From JBBRHH01 sp963788015 (GTDB lineage: Bacteria; Planctomycetota; Phycisphaerae; Tepidisphaerales; Tepidisphaeraceae), in assembly GCA_963788015.1 (NCBI GenBank), contig CAWBEY010000010.1, forward strand, positions 1-64,000: a DNA stretch of 64,000 nucleotides, read 5' to 3'. Below the pieces are notes generated by a model that saw nothing but the letters and a program-made list of their open reading frames with translations, had not been told where the DNA came from and searched no databases. Positions 1-10,316 of the stretch are shown here, piece by piece. Numbering within the stretch: the stretch's first letter is position 1; every line of letters begins with the position of its first letter. Position numbers and translations under genes: made by a program.

Positions 1-1574
1 CGTGGCGCGGTTCACTTCGGTGCCGGGCTCCAGGTTGATGCGGAAATATTCTCCGGCCCCCGTGAAGGCCCGGCCATTGACCAGGTCCTCGCCGCTGGTG
101 GGCACAGCGCGCCAGTCGAAGTTGCGCTGCTCGAGCGTGATGTTTCCGATGATGCCGCTGTTGCTGGTGATGCCCGCTCCCACCAGAAACCGTGCGGTGC
201 TTTGCTCCGTAACTTCCACCAGCACATCGCGCTCATCGGGCAGTTCGCCGATGGGCGTGACGCGCACGTCGCTGAAAAACTGCAACCCCCGCAGGCGGTC
301 CATGGCGTTTTGAATTTCGCCGGAGTTGTATAACTGCCCGGGCGTCACCCGCACCTCGCGCAGGATCACTTTGTCCTGCGTTTTGATGTTCCCCTTCACC
401 AGCACGCGGCCGACTCGGAACTTTCGGCCTTCGCTGATATCGAAAATCAGATCGACCTTCCCCGCCTCCTTATAGAAGACTTCCTTGGGGCGAATGTGCA
501 GGTAATCGGGGTTGGGCTCCATCGTCTGCTGCGACTGATAAATGAAACCGAGGGGGCTATACAGGTTCACGATGCTGCGCACGTCGCGGTCCACGGCCTC
601 TTGATCGTAAAACTTTCCGGCGCGAGGCGCAGCGCCTTCCGCAGTTTCACCTCTGGTATTTCGGAGTTGCCTTTAAATTGAATGTGATCGATCGAGTATC
701 GTCGGCCTTCATCCACCACGAAGCTGACCATCACCTCGCTCTGGTCGGCCGAGAAACTCAGCTTTCGTCCCACCCGCGTGTCGAAATAGCCATGCTGCTC
801 GTAATGCTGGCGGATGGCCGAGACATCCTGCTCCAAGGTGTCCATGTCCAGCGTGCCGGGACGAAAGATCGGGAACCAGCTTGTAGTTTTGATGACATCC
901 TTGAGCTTGTCGTCGCTGAAGGCGTGGTTGCCGAGCACCTCGACTTTACGAATGGTCACATTCGGGCCCTGGACGATGTTGAAGATCAGCTCGCCGTTCT
1001 TGGCCAGCGGTTCCTCGGGCACATCGACGTGAGCAAAGGTGAAGTTTTTGGTGCGGTATAAGCGCTCAATGGTTTCGCGGGCACTGGCGATGCGGAAGGC
1101 GTCGATGGCCTCGCCGGTTTTGATGGAGACGGCGCTGTTCAATGTTTCGTTATCGATGGCCGAGTTGCCGCGGAAGACGATGCTTTTGATCTGGCTCTGC
1201 TCTCCCACGACGAAGACCACGATCACGCCATTGGCGGTGGGCTCAACGCGGGCCTCGACGTTGCTGAAGCGTTTAAGGCCGTAAATCCGCTGGTAATCGG
1301 CCTGCACGGTTTGCGGGTCGAATTTTTCTCCCTCGCGCGTCTGGATTTGATGACGAATCTCGGCCTGCAGCGTGGAATCGACGGCGTGGGTTTGGCCCAG
1401 GATGCGAACCTCTTCCACCGGCCTGCCGACGAGGGCGGGGGGGACCGCCAACCCTGGCTGGGTTGTGGGCAGGGTCTGGGCCATGACTGCAACAGGAGAC
1501 ATCATCAATCCAACAGAGAGGACTGCCAAAGCCAGTTTTCGCCTGGTTCGATATGACCAACGTTCTATTGTCAC
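1..1574 (-). CDS. bamA: BamA-type outer-membrane assembly factor, C-terminus cut off by the window edge
   Basis: Central subunit of the machinery that folds and inserts beta-barrel proteins into the outer membrane. Translation shows an N-terminal signal peptide (RRK followed by a hydrophobic stretch ending AVMAQ) and five successive POTRA-like units, the fifth ending near position 250, after which the first strands of the barrel run off the window at position 1. The frame breaks near 608-612: the coding strand has four T where five restore the reading SFYDQEAVDRDV. I prefer the GTG at 1574 because it puts the signal peptide at the very N-terminus; an earlier TTG at 1685 would add about 37 residues. 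A TTQP motif lies just after the signal peptide (1455-1466). The family is well recognised; the frameshift is probably a sequencing error. Confidence 0.88.
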
Positions 1575-1835
1575 GAGTGGTCCCGCGTCCCTTCGCAAAG
1601 ATGATGCCAGCCTTTCCCGGCTTGGCTTCCATTCCAACTCCGTTGAAAAGTCGTGCCAGTGTAACGGCATGATTCCGGCTGTCAAAAGCGGGCTAAGCTA
1701 GAATCGTGGGAATGCATGGGTGCGAGCCGCGCTTCTTCGGGCTCGCGATGAGACGCCGAGGGGCGAAGCGACGTTGGTCATCAGAGTAGCACATTGTCCC
1801 ACCTCGCTCGGCTGACGCCATTGCGTCGCTCGGGA

Positions 1836-3353
1836 TCACTCCTTGACCCGGTAGACCACATCGGGCCCGAGCGTCACGATCTTCTCCAAACCCACGGCCG
1901 ACTCCAGTTCCGCTCGCGATGGGAACAGGCGCTTTTGCTCATTGAAATAGATCACCACGCCATGCCGTCGCCGCAAGTCCGCCCCCATCACTGCCAGCCG
2001 TTTGGAATAGTCGTCAAACACCACGCCGGTGGGCAGGTGCCCCTTGGATGGAATGCTGGCCGTCAACCTGCCGGTATGAATATAGAGCAGGGCTGTTTCG
2101 TTGGTGTAGATGGCGGCATCGGCCGGCAGCGCCCGCACGTAGTCCATGACTGGCCGATCCGTCCATTCGCGGCTTGCCAGTTGCTGTCCCGCTTTGCGCA
2201 CGCGCCCCGCCCATCGCACACTTCCGACCGCATTGACCACGACCACGACGATGACGGCCGCGACGCCTACTTGCCGCACCCAGCGCACTGCGCCTGATCT
2301 GCAAACCCGCACCACCACCAGGATGATGAGGGGTGCCAGCATGGGGGAGAGGATGCGATCATCCAGGGGCGTGGCGGCATCCATGAAACAAATGGAGACC
2401 AGCACCATGAAGGGATAGGCGATCAAGAAAATCCACAGGCCCGCCTCCCATTGCGTCTCCTCATTAGTGCCTGTGTTCTTTGATCTCTTTTCTTCCTGAA
2501 CCCTGAACCCGGAACCCTGAACCCTCTTCACGCCCCACAACATCAGCATCCCCAGCGCCACCCAGACGATCTTCCAGGCCAGCAGTGTTCGCGCACCTTC
2601 CCAGAGCACCGCCATTGTCACCGGGTGAAATCCAAGCCGGCGCCCCGTCAGACCGTGGCCCAGTCGCCAATTGCGCGCCAGCCAGGGACCGACCATGGCG
2701 CCCGCCACCGCCAGCACAACCAGCCCATCGCGTACTTTTCGGCCCGATGATGCTTTGGAAATGGCCAGCACTCCCAGCACCACGCCGACCAGCATGACGC
2801 CGACATAACGCGTCAGCCACGCCGCGCCCACGCATACTCCGCAAGCGATCAACCATCGCAGGCCGCCGCGCCGCGCGTAGATTCCGATGAGAGCAAGGGC
2901 AGCAAGCGCGAAGAAATTGAACATCGTCTCCGACCAGGCCATCGAATAGACGTGCAACATGGCTTGCGAACTGAGCAGGCAGCCTCCCACCAATACCGCC
3001 GCCAACACTCCCTTCCGCTGACGGGCCGCCATCCAGGCTGCTAATCCCGCCAGCGCCGCGAAGAAAATTGAATCGACCACCACGGCAAAGCGCATCGGAT
3101 CGACCCCGAGCACGCCGCCGCCGGCCAGCGTCACGGGATAGAGCGGCGGAAACCAGACCAGAGGTCCGATTCCGCCGCGAATGTTAATCTCTTGAAGCCC
3201 CTTGCCGGCCCGGAGGTTTCTGGCGGCGCTGATGTACATCACCGAGTCGTAATCCAGCCCTATGCCCCGCCTGGTGATGAACGTTGGTAACACCGCCCCT
3301 AGCCCCATCGCAAGCAACAGCACGACGACCCGCCAGCGTCGGCCCGCCGTCAC
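1836..3353 (-). CDS. Polytopic membrane glycosyltransferase, GT39/ArnT-like
   Basis: A 505-residue integral membrane protein with about ten hydrophobic segments and an N-terminal loop containing GLDYDSVMYISAARNL, the type of acidic, aromatic first periplasmic loop seen in the GT39/ArnT/PMT superfamily of lipid-phosphate-sugar transferases. Such enzymes transfer a sugar from a polyprenyl-phosphate donor to a protein or lipid at the outer face of the inner membrane. The acceptor cannot be read from the sequence. The GTG start at 3353 overlaps the stop of the upstream propeller gene (GTGA), so the two are probably translationally coupled. A cytoplasmic loop is encoded by a short 7-bp tandem repeat (2495-2522), giving the odd peptide VQGSGFRVQ that looks inserted. 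The frame is intact. Confidence 0.7.
   Translation of the reverse strand: MTAGRRWRVVVLLLAMGLGAVLPTFITRRGIGLDYDSVMYISAARNLRAGKGLQEINIRGGIGPLVWFPPLYPVTLAGGGVLGVDPMRFAVVVDSIFFAALAGLAAWMAARQRKGVLAAVLVGGCLLSSQAMLHVYSMAWSETMFNFFALAALALIGIYARRGGLRWLIACGVCVGAAWLTRYVGVMLVGVVLGVLAISKASSGRKVRDGLVVLAVAGAMVGPWLARNWRLGHGLTGRRLGFHPVTMAVLWEGARTLLAWKIVWVALGMLMLWGVKRVQGSGFRVQEEKRSKNTGTNEETQWEAGLWIFLIAYPFMVLVSICFMDAATPLDDRILSPMLAPLIILVVVRVCRSGAVRWVRQVGVAAVIVVVVVNAVGSVRWAGRVRKAGQQLASREWTDRPVMDYVRALPADAAIYTNETALLYIHTGRLTASIPSKGHLPTGVVFDDYSKRLAVMGADLRRRHGVVIYFNEQKRLFPSRAELESAVGLEKIVTLGPDVVYRVKE
2495..2522. repeat. Four tandem copies of a 7-bp unit (CCTGAAC) inside a coding region
   Basis: CCTGAAC, CCTGAAC, CCGGAAC, CCTGAAC directly abutting. 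Because 7 is not a multiple of 3, three units shift through all frames; on the minus strand the array reads as VQGSGFRVQ within the GT39-like protein. A diverged relative of the same unit lies at 51235-51255 in an intergenic region. Confidence 0.7.
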
Positions 3354-6300
3354 TTTTCTTCCGCAACAATTTCGACGCCCGACAACACCGGCACGCTCGC
3401 CTTATTGCCGGGCCTTAGATCGATCACCAGATCCTGCCCCGCCTGCACGTGCTGATATTCCTTAATCAGGGTCCGATCCGGTCCACCGGCTTCGGCGATG
3501 ATGTCGAAGTTCTTTTGCTGCAGCTCGCCCTGGAGGGAGATGTCAAAAACAGACTCGCCAACCTTCAGCGCCTCGGGCTGGGCGAAGAACAGGCGGACCG
3601 TGTACGCCCGCGGGCTTTCCTCGGCGCCGTTTAGTCCCACGCGCACTGAGTGCAGGTTGCGCGGCACCGGAGGCCGTTACCCAGCCCATGGGCCCTTTAA
3701 TGACCGACGCGTGGCGGCGGTAGTACTCTACCTTGTCGGAACCGGTGCTGACCTCGACGTCCGGTGAACGGCCACCCACGCTGGGATATTCGAGCCAGAG
3801 CGTGCCGTTGTCATCGACCCGATCGCCGGCCGCGCCGAAGTTCAGTCCGAGGCGCTTCACCACGCCGGTGACCTGCAAGCGGTCGCCGGTGCCGGTGTAG
3901 GTCCACATCTCGGTGTCGGCGTCGGGGACTAGCGCGAGGGACGTTTGCACCTGATAGCTGCAGGTGCAGGTGCGGGTGTAATCGGGGGCGGTCAGGACGC
4001 CGCCGGCGACGATCAGGTTGTTGGTGCAACTGGAGCGAAATCCGCCGAAGTTGCCGGTGCCGCCGGATCGTGCCAGATCATAAAACCCGGCCGCTCCCGA
4101 GCGAAACATCAACATATGCTCCGAGGCCGCGGGGGTGTTGCAACCATAAAGGCGCACCCACGTCCATTCGGTGGCAACACCTGTGATGGGATCGTTGTGA
4201 AAGACTGGCGCGCCGGTCATGAGGTTGGCCCCGCCGCTTTCTTTCAGGATGGTATTGCCATGAACCATGGCCGCCCCTTTTGCCTGCGAATCATTCCACA
4301 GCAGGGCACCGTCGGCGGCGTGGAATGCGCGCATTCCCTTGGCCTCGTCCACGAGTGAATCCCTCGCCTGCCGGCCGGATTCGATCAAGATGTCATTCTC
4401 GCGGGAGTAAGCCAGCCATGTTCCCGACACATTCTGCGAGGTGGACCAGATTCGCCGGCCTGTTGCCAGGTCGAGGACGTACAAGGTGGCGGGAGGTCCG
4501 TTCAATGCATCAGTGCGGTTAAACGGGCCGGGAGCTGGCGGGCGATCCACCGCATAAAGCCTTCCGCCGCCGGCACAAATCCCGTTGTGTCTAAATTCCT
4601 GGCCCGCCGTCATCGTCCACGCCACTTTGCCGGTGTGGCGTTCCATGACCACCAGCACGCGGCTTCCCGTTGAACGGACGTTGGAGACCACCGGCCGGGT
4701 TGCGGGCTGGAGCGAAGGGGCTTCATTGGGATCAATTTTCGGCAGCACCACCGTTGTCAGCTTGGGCCTGGGGGCGATCCCGCCCACGAGGTAATCTCCC
4801 TCGACATTCAAATAACCCCAGATTTCATCCCGCCCGACCGATGCGTCATTGGGCAAATCAAATTTCGATATCTGCCGCCCCGTCGCGGGGTCGAGCCGAA
4901 TGCATGACCGCTCGATGGCGACGTAGATTCCATCGGGCATCGACACGTAATTGGACCCGCGCCATTGGCGCCCACCTGATGCGCGGTGTTGTTGTAGTAC
5001 GATCCGACACCGGGCAGCGAAGTCTCCCACAGCACGCGGCCTGTATAGATGTCGAGCGCCCGAATCGAATCAACGCCCTCCAGGATGCATCGCCCGTCCA
5101 CCACCTGGGGCATCGGCCCATGGCCGTGGCGGGGCAGTGTTCCTTCGTTGCTCGAACCTCCGAACCATAGTACGCCCAGGGGCGTCTTCACGACCTGATC
5201 CTTTGACACACGGGTGTTGGCCGCATCGGCGTGTTCGTGGGTCCAGTTGCCGCCGCCGGGCACGCCGCCGGTTCGGGCGAGGCGCGTCATGCCAGCGATG
5301 CTGCCGGCGAGATCTCCGGAGAGTGTTGTCGTTGTTGAATGCCCGTTCCATTTTGCCGATGCCAACTGCGTGATCCAACTTTGCTCTTCTGGATCGAGCG
5401 CCAGATAGGCCACGCCCTGGTATGGGTGCATCGAGCGATACAGTTGCTCACACCATTCCCCGCCCTTGCGAAACACTGTCTTGTCATCCCCGACCACGAG
5501 CGCTGCAAAGTAGGGCGGCATGGCAGCGGTTGAAAGATCTGCAACCTTAATTGCGATCCGATCCCCATACAGTCCGTCGTGCTGAAGCTGCCGGCGAAGG
5601 TGATCGCACCGCGCTGCATCTGAATCGAGAATAACAAAATCAAGTGCGCTTTTAGCCACCAGCGCCCGCACCAGCGGTTCGGAATCCGCACCGATTGCCA
5701 GTGCGTATCCGCTGTTCGCGTGGGAGTCGGCAAGTATTGCCCGAGCACGATCCGCGAGGCGGGCGTTTACGCGTGTGGCTGAACCCACACCGGTGTTGGC
5801 CATTGATGGCTTTACAGGTCGGGTTGTGGCGGAGTTTCCGAAGCAATAGATTCGGCCCTCTTCGGTGCTGACGAAGAGTTTTTCGCCGCCTGCGACCAAT
5901 CCCGCGGCCGTTCCCTCGAACTCGGTTCGCCATGTCTGGGCGTTCTGATCGGGGTTGAGTGGATATTCGACCGAGGCGACCCAGCCCTTGCCGGCCACAA
6001 ACAGTCGATCGCCTGCGCGGATGATGGTTTTGCCGTCCAGGATGGCCTTGTCGAGTGTCACCGGCAGCACAGGCAGCGTGTTGGCCTTGCCCATTGGCCC
6101 GGGGTCGGCGAGCGTTCCGAGGGGATAGCTTGCGATGCCGTCTGGGGTGGCGGCATAGGCAAAATCATCGACGATGGCCGCCGACGCCGGGACCTCTGCG
6201 ACGGGGCGTCCATCCTTCAGGTTGAAGGCGCTGCGGCCGTCGAAAAACCAGTCCCGCGCCGCGACGACCTGGTCGCCGCCCGAGGCGCTGGCGAGGTTGA

Positions 6301-7132
6301 AGTATTGCATCTTCCCGGTGTTCCGGTCGTAGCAGGCGGGAACCGCGCGGCCGTTGGGAATGAGCAGGCGATTCCCTGTGACCGCCAGGGCGCCTTGGGG
6401 CGCGATGCCTGAGAAACTTGGGGCGCCGTGGGGCTGGGGCAGAAAATCAGCGCCGTCGCCGGAGTTGGTCCAGATCACCTTGCCGCTCGCGGCGTCGAGG
6501 CACTGAACAAAGACGCCCATGAACGGCCAAATGCCGGCGGTGAAATAGAGCTTTCCATCCGTCAACACCGGGCCGCCACGGATGGCCCAGGTGTCGATCA
6601 TCCGCTCGTTGCCCAGGACGCTGCGGGTCTGCGGCGCTCCCTTGAACTTCCAGATCAGCGACCCCTTCTTCACATCCAGGGCATACATCCAACCATCATC
6701 GGAGCCGACGAACACCCGGCCATCGGCACCGGCGGGCGCAACGCGAATCGGGCCGCCGGTGAAGAATCGCCAGATTTCCTTGCCATCGGAGATGCGATAG
6801 GCCGTTACAGAATCGTCGAGTGGCGAGGCGACAATGAGGCGATCCCCCAAAACGATGGGGTGGTACATCGCATCGCTGCGAACGCGAATCTGGTCGGGCC
6901 ACGCGGGCTTGAGCGCAGGCAATTCCAGCCACCACTCGAGTTTGAGTTGTTCGGGGAGCGAATCGGGGGAGTTGGCGGTGCGGCCGGCGTCGTAGCCGAG
7001 CATTGGCCAATCACTGGCCTGCGCAGAAAAGCAGGCGATCAGCAAAAGCAGCAGGGCAGCGACCGGGCAAGCCCGTCCAAATGGCTTACAGCAGGGATGG
7101 ATTCCCCAAGCTGTCGTCTGCTGAATGCTCAC
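3350..7132 (-). CDS. Exported PQQ-type beta-propeller protein with embedded methyltransferase-like segment and malectin-like C-terminus
   Basis: One large gene (about 1,260 residues) read in three pieces because of frameshifts near 4956 (CCC where CCCC restores the frame) and near 3660-3685. Order: signal peptide (AALLLLLIACFSAQAS); a first PQQ/BamB-like propeller starting DWPMLGYDAGRT; a Rossmann-like segment at about 5375-5752 (ALAIGADSE, VILDSDAARCDHLRRQL) resembling a class I methyltransferase with a degenerate glycine loop; a second propeller; then a malectin-like carbohydrate-binding domain (YTVRLFFAQPE, FDIIAEAGG, SGVEI). The GTG start at 7132 is chosen for the GAGGAGA ribosome-binding site eight bases upstream and because it gives a normal signal peptide. 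The stop overlaps the next gene. Function unknown; likely envelope-located and ligand- or carbohydrate-binding. ATTRPV and PATRPV motifs are present. Confidence 0.75.
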
Positions 7133-7481
7133 CTGGAATTTCTCCTCGATGTTCCGCCGAATCCCTTGAACATTACCGTCCGCCGCCGAGATCGTTGTTT
7201 CCAAGATTGGAAGTGCGAGGGGGCAAGTTACCATATCCGGGCTACAAATTCATCGACAAAAGGAGGGCGGTGGAATTTCCTTGTGGCGGTGTTAGATGGA
7301 GGAAAAGCAATGGCGTTCCGGCTTTGCGGTGCGCAATAATGTGTTTGAGGGGTTGATTTTGAATGCGGTTGCGCATTGACAGGGGTTAAGGCCAGAAGCG
7401 GTCGGTGAAAAACACCTCAAAATGTTCCCCAGATCTTCCCCTTAATATCGCGTGAATTTTTTGTTTGCGCCATGGCATTCG
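7133..7481. other. Divergent intergenic region between the propeller gene and the ECF sigma factor
   Basis: About 420 bases separate the two divergent starts. Apart from the candidate sigma-factor promoter at 7482-7510, I see no convincing gene, RNA or inverted repeat. A TTGACA at 7376-7381 has no matching -10 element at normal spacing. Confidence 0.4.
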
Positions 7482-7510
7482 TTGACGTTCTCTATGGTGA
7501 GTGGCATAGT
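7482..7510 (+). promoter_or_regulatory. Candidate sigma-70-type promoter of the ECF sigma gene
   Basis: TTGACG (7482-7487, five of six consensus bases) and CATAGT (7505-7510, four of six) are separated by exactly 17 bases. This would start transcription near 7517 and give a leader of about 33 bases before the TTG start at 7550. Pattern match only. Confidence 0.4.
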
Positions 7511-7549
7511 GACCTTTTTCGCGGGTTACCGTGTCACGGAGGAACACGC

Positions 7550-8281
7550 TTGTCTGAAGAAGTGCAGAAAATTCCGCGGAACCTTTTCCACCGTCCTTCG
7601 TCCAACCCCATGTCGAGCCTGAGCAGGACAAAGCACGAGGCTGACCAGTTTCCCCAAACCCTCGATCTCGAGGCCGCACGGGAAGCAGAGTGGCTGCGAA
7701 AAGCCCAAAAGGGCGACCGCGCGGCTTATGGTCAGATCGTCGTGGCCTATCAGGATCGGCTGTACAACGCGGTGCTCCGTGTCGTGGGCGACCACGAAGA
7801 AGCCCGCGAGTTGACCCAGGAAGCGTTCACGCGCGGGCTGATGAAGCTCGACTCTTTTCGCGGCGACGCCTCCCCCTATACCTGGCTTTTCCGCATCGCC
7901 GTGAATCTGGCGATCAGCCAGTTACGCAAGGTGCATCGCCACCGGGTCTTCTCGCTCTCTTCTTCCAATGGCAACGGCCGCCACGACACCAGCGACGATC
8001 AGGCGTCGAACCTGATGGACGCGCTTGCGCGAGACCGCGCCCAGCTTCCGCCACAGGAACTCGAACGCCGCGAGCAGAACGAACAGGTGCTCGCAGCACT
8101 CGGACGTCTCGATGCCGAATACCGAGCCGTGCTTGTGATGCGCGACATTGAAGGGTTTGATTACCAGCAGATGGCCGACGTGCTCGACCTGCCGCTGGGG
8201 ACCCTCAAAAGCCGCCTGTTCCGAGCCCGACTCGCCCTCCGGGACGAGCTCAAGGGCTATCTCGCGGATCGTCGGCGGTAG
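7550..8281 (+). CDS. ECF-family RNA polymerase sigma factor
   Basis: An extracytoplasmic-function sigma factor that would redirect RNA polymerase to a stress or envelope regulon. Region 2 is clear (AQKGDRAAYGQIVVAYQDRL through SPYTWLFRIAVNLAISQLRK) and region 4 follows a variable linker (LGRLDAEYRAVLVMRDIEGF, LPLGTLKSRLFRARLALRDE). I chose the TTG at 7550 because GGAGGA lies six bases upstream; an ATG at 7610 is the alternative, and an in-frame ATG at 7472 is further upstream but lies before the candidate promoter. The downstream gene at 8368 is its probable anti-sigma factor, so the pair likely forms one regulatory operon. Intact, and of normal length for a sigma-E-like ECF factor. Confidence 0.92.
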   Translation: MSEEVQKIPRNLFHRPSSNPMSSLSRTKHEADQFPQTLDLEAAREAEWLRKAQKGDRAAYGQIVVAYQDRLYNAVLRVVGDHEEARELTQEAFTRGLMKLDSFRGDASPYTWLFRIAVNLAISQLRKVHRHRVFSLSSSNGNGRHDTSDDQASNLMDALARDRAQLPPQELERREQNEQVLAALGRLDAEYRAVLVMRDIEGFDYQQMADVLDLPLGTLKSRLFRARLALRDELKGYLADRRR

Positions 8282-8367
8282 GCCGCGTTGTCCACGACAA
8301 AAAACTTTAGCGCAGGAACAATCGCCTCAGGCTGCCCTACCGGCGGCTGTAGAAGACGGTGCTTATA

Positions 8368-10302
8368 ATGTCGCAGAACGCAGAACATATCGAAGCCAAG
8401 TTGTGTGCCTACATCGATGGCGCTCTGGAGCCGGCCGAGCTTGCCGAGATCGAAAAGCACCTGGTGGCTAATCCGGCCCATCGCCAGGTCATCGAAGAGC
8501 TGAAACAGATGCGCCAGATGGTCCTCGACCTCCCGCGCGCCGCCGCCCCGCCCGACATCGCCGAAACCATTCAGGGCCATCTCGAACGCGCCGTCCTCCT
8601 CAACAACGACGCTGATGAGCACCATTCGGATCTCCGCATCAATCGGCGGCCTCAGATGATGGCGATTGCCGCCATCCTCCTCCTGGCCACCGGCCTGAGC
8701 ATTGTGGTCTACAGCATGTTGCCGCGCCATTCGCCGCAGGTTGTCATCGCGCCCAACCCAAAAAACGCCGCCCAGCCTAATGGCGTCTCCGATCAAACCG
8801 CGGGTCAAGGCCAGCAGGAGGAGCGCCAAGCCCGTGCCGCCAAGTCAGCGGCCACACCGCAACTGCAAAACGCGAAGCCCAACCTGGAACAATCGGTTGC
8901 CTCGGCCGGCGCTGGTGCGGCGCCAGATCCGCTCAATCCGTCCGCACTCGCCAAGCGCGAGGCGGCCGCTCATGGCCTTGTCACCGCCTTGTCGCCCAAG
9001 GACGCCCAGCAGCTGCGCATCGCGCTTGATCGCCGGCGGGATCGTGCGGAGGGCCCTGATCCATTGATGCTCGTTGGCGTCACGCCGGACGTGGATGCGG
9101 TCAGCAATAAGTTGGTCAGCTACCTCAACGCCAACAACATCCAGTGGGACACCAATCCACTGCCAGAACAAGGCGCTGCTCAAGCGGACAAGGAACAAAC
9201 TCGCTCCGAGACCGCCGAACGTCTGGCATCCGACAAGCCCTCGGCCGGTGGTGCCAAACAGACATCCGCTTCTCCCGGCACTCCTCCCGGCCCGGCTCCT
9301 CTTGATCGTCTGCACATCGCACGCGGCGCTGGCGAACCCTCTGCTGCACCTGCCGGCATCGGTGGCGGCAACGCAGGCGAATTAAGCGCTACCGGAATAA
9401 ACAATGCTTCGGCCGCAACCACTGCCGACGGCGCATCCACGGGCGCGGGTCGAAAACTTGCCGACGCCCCCGCCCCCATCGCCGCCGACGCGCCGATTCC
9501 CGCCCCTGGGAGCGAACTGGCGCCGGGGGCGGTCGCACCGCGTGCGCCGACTACCGGCAAAACCGCCGGCGCATTCGCCTACGGCACGGCCGCTGTCGAC
9601 GAGAAGAACAAGGCCCTCCGGGAACGCAGCAAGTCCGACGATGCAACAGGCGCTGCGCCCATCGACGCGGCCGAAGCCGGTGACAGCGCCCGCCATCGCA
9701 CCGTTATCGTCGCCCGTGGCCTCAGCAACGATCAAGTCCAGCGGCTGGCGCAGACAATCTCCGCCGAACCAGACGCCCGATGGAGCTTGGAAACCTCTAC
9801 CGTTGTCCCCACCGAGCGCGATAGTGCTTCCAGCAGTGTTCGAGAATTTCTAAGCCCCCGCGAGTCCCTCGACGCCTATCCTGCGACAAGACCCGTTCAG
9901 ATGAGGTCCACCACATCACCGACCGCGGACCGCGTCCAGTTGGCGCTCAGGGCCGAAGCTCCTGCCGCCCCTCTTTCCTCCGCACACGCGCCAATCTTGC
10001 TCGGCGGCGATCAGCCCGCCGCAGGCCAGGATGCCAAATCCTCAGACTCTAATCTGGAGCTGAGGCAAAAGGCGTCGAAGAAGGATGAAGTGGCCGCCGC
10101 CAAGGGCAGTGCCCAGAACCTCGCCGCCACCACCAATCCCCCGGCCAGCCAACCCGCCGATCCTGTCTTGGATCTGAAAACCGCGACCCCCGCCGCACCC
10201 CCCACTGCCCCCCGCTACGATTGCATCATCGTCCTTCAAACGACACCCCTGGCCACCGCTGCGCCGGCCACCCGCCCAACCGATGCCGTCCCGCCGAAAT
10301 AA
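8368..10302 (+). CDS. Membrane-anchored anti-sigma factor with a very long Ala/Pro-rich outer domain
   Basis: The N-terminal 60 residues match the anti-sigma helical fold (LCAYIDGALEPAELAEIEKH), but the usual HxxxCxxC zinc site is missing: the CxxC position reads NPAH. One transmembrane helix follows (MMAIAAILLLATGLSIVVYS, about residues 95-115). The remaining 520 residues should be periplasmic, rich in Ala, Pro and Gln, with two short folded-looking parts (VGVTPDVDAVSNKLVSYLNA and VIVARGLSNDQVQRLAQTIS). PATRP motifs occur near 9890 and at the C-terminus. Its position 86 bases after the ECF sigma gene supports a partner role. A GTG at 8359 is an alternative start. The outer domain is far longer than in typical anti-sigma factors and may be the signal sensor (inference). 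Confidence 0.75.
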   Translation: MSQNAEHIEAKLCAYIDGALEPAELAEIEKHLVANPAHRQVIEELKQMRQMVLDLPRAAAPPDIAETIQGHLERAVLLNNDADEHHSDLRINRRPQMMAIAAILLLATGLSIVVYSMLPRHSPQVVIAPNPKNAAQPNGVSDQTAGQGQQEERQARAAKSAATPQLQNAKPNLEQSVASAGAGAAPDPLNPSALAKREAAAHGLVTALSPKDAQQLRIALDRRRDRAEGPDPLMLVGVTPDVDAVSNKLVSYLNANNIQWDTNPLPEQGAAQADKEQTRSETAERLASDKPSAGGAKQTSASPGTPPGPAPLDRLHIARGAGEPSAAPAGIGGGNAGELSATGINNASAATTADGASTGAGRKLADAPAPIAADAPIPAPGSELAPGAVAPRAPTTGKTAGAFAYGTAAVDEKNKALRERSKSDDATGAAPIDAAEAGDSARHRTVIVARGLSNDQVQRLAQTISAEPDARWSLETSTVVPTERDSASSSVREFLSPRESLDAYPATRPVQMRSTTSPTADRVQLALRAEAPAAPLSSAHAPILLGGDQPAAGQDAKSSDSNLELRQKASKKDEVAAAKGSAQNLAATTNPPASQPADPVLDLKTATPAAPPTAPRYDCIIVLQTTPLATAAPATRPTDAVPPK

Positions 10303-10316
10303 ACCCATATCAATTC

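Noticed and set aside
1814..1827. GACGC-CATT-GCGTC hairpin after the GT39-like gene
   Set aside because: Stem of only five pairs without a T run.
7376..7381. Perfect TTGACA upstream of the ECF sigma gene
   Set aside because: No -10-like sequence at 16-18 bases; the pair at 7482-7510 fits better.
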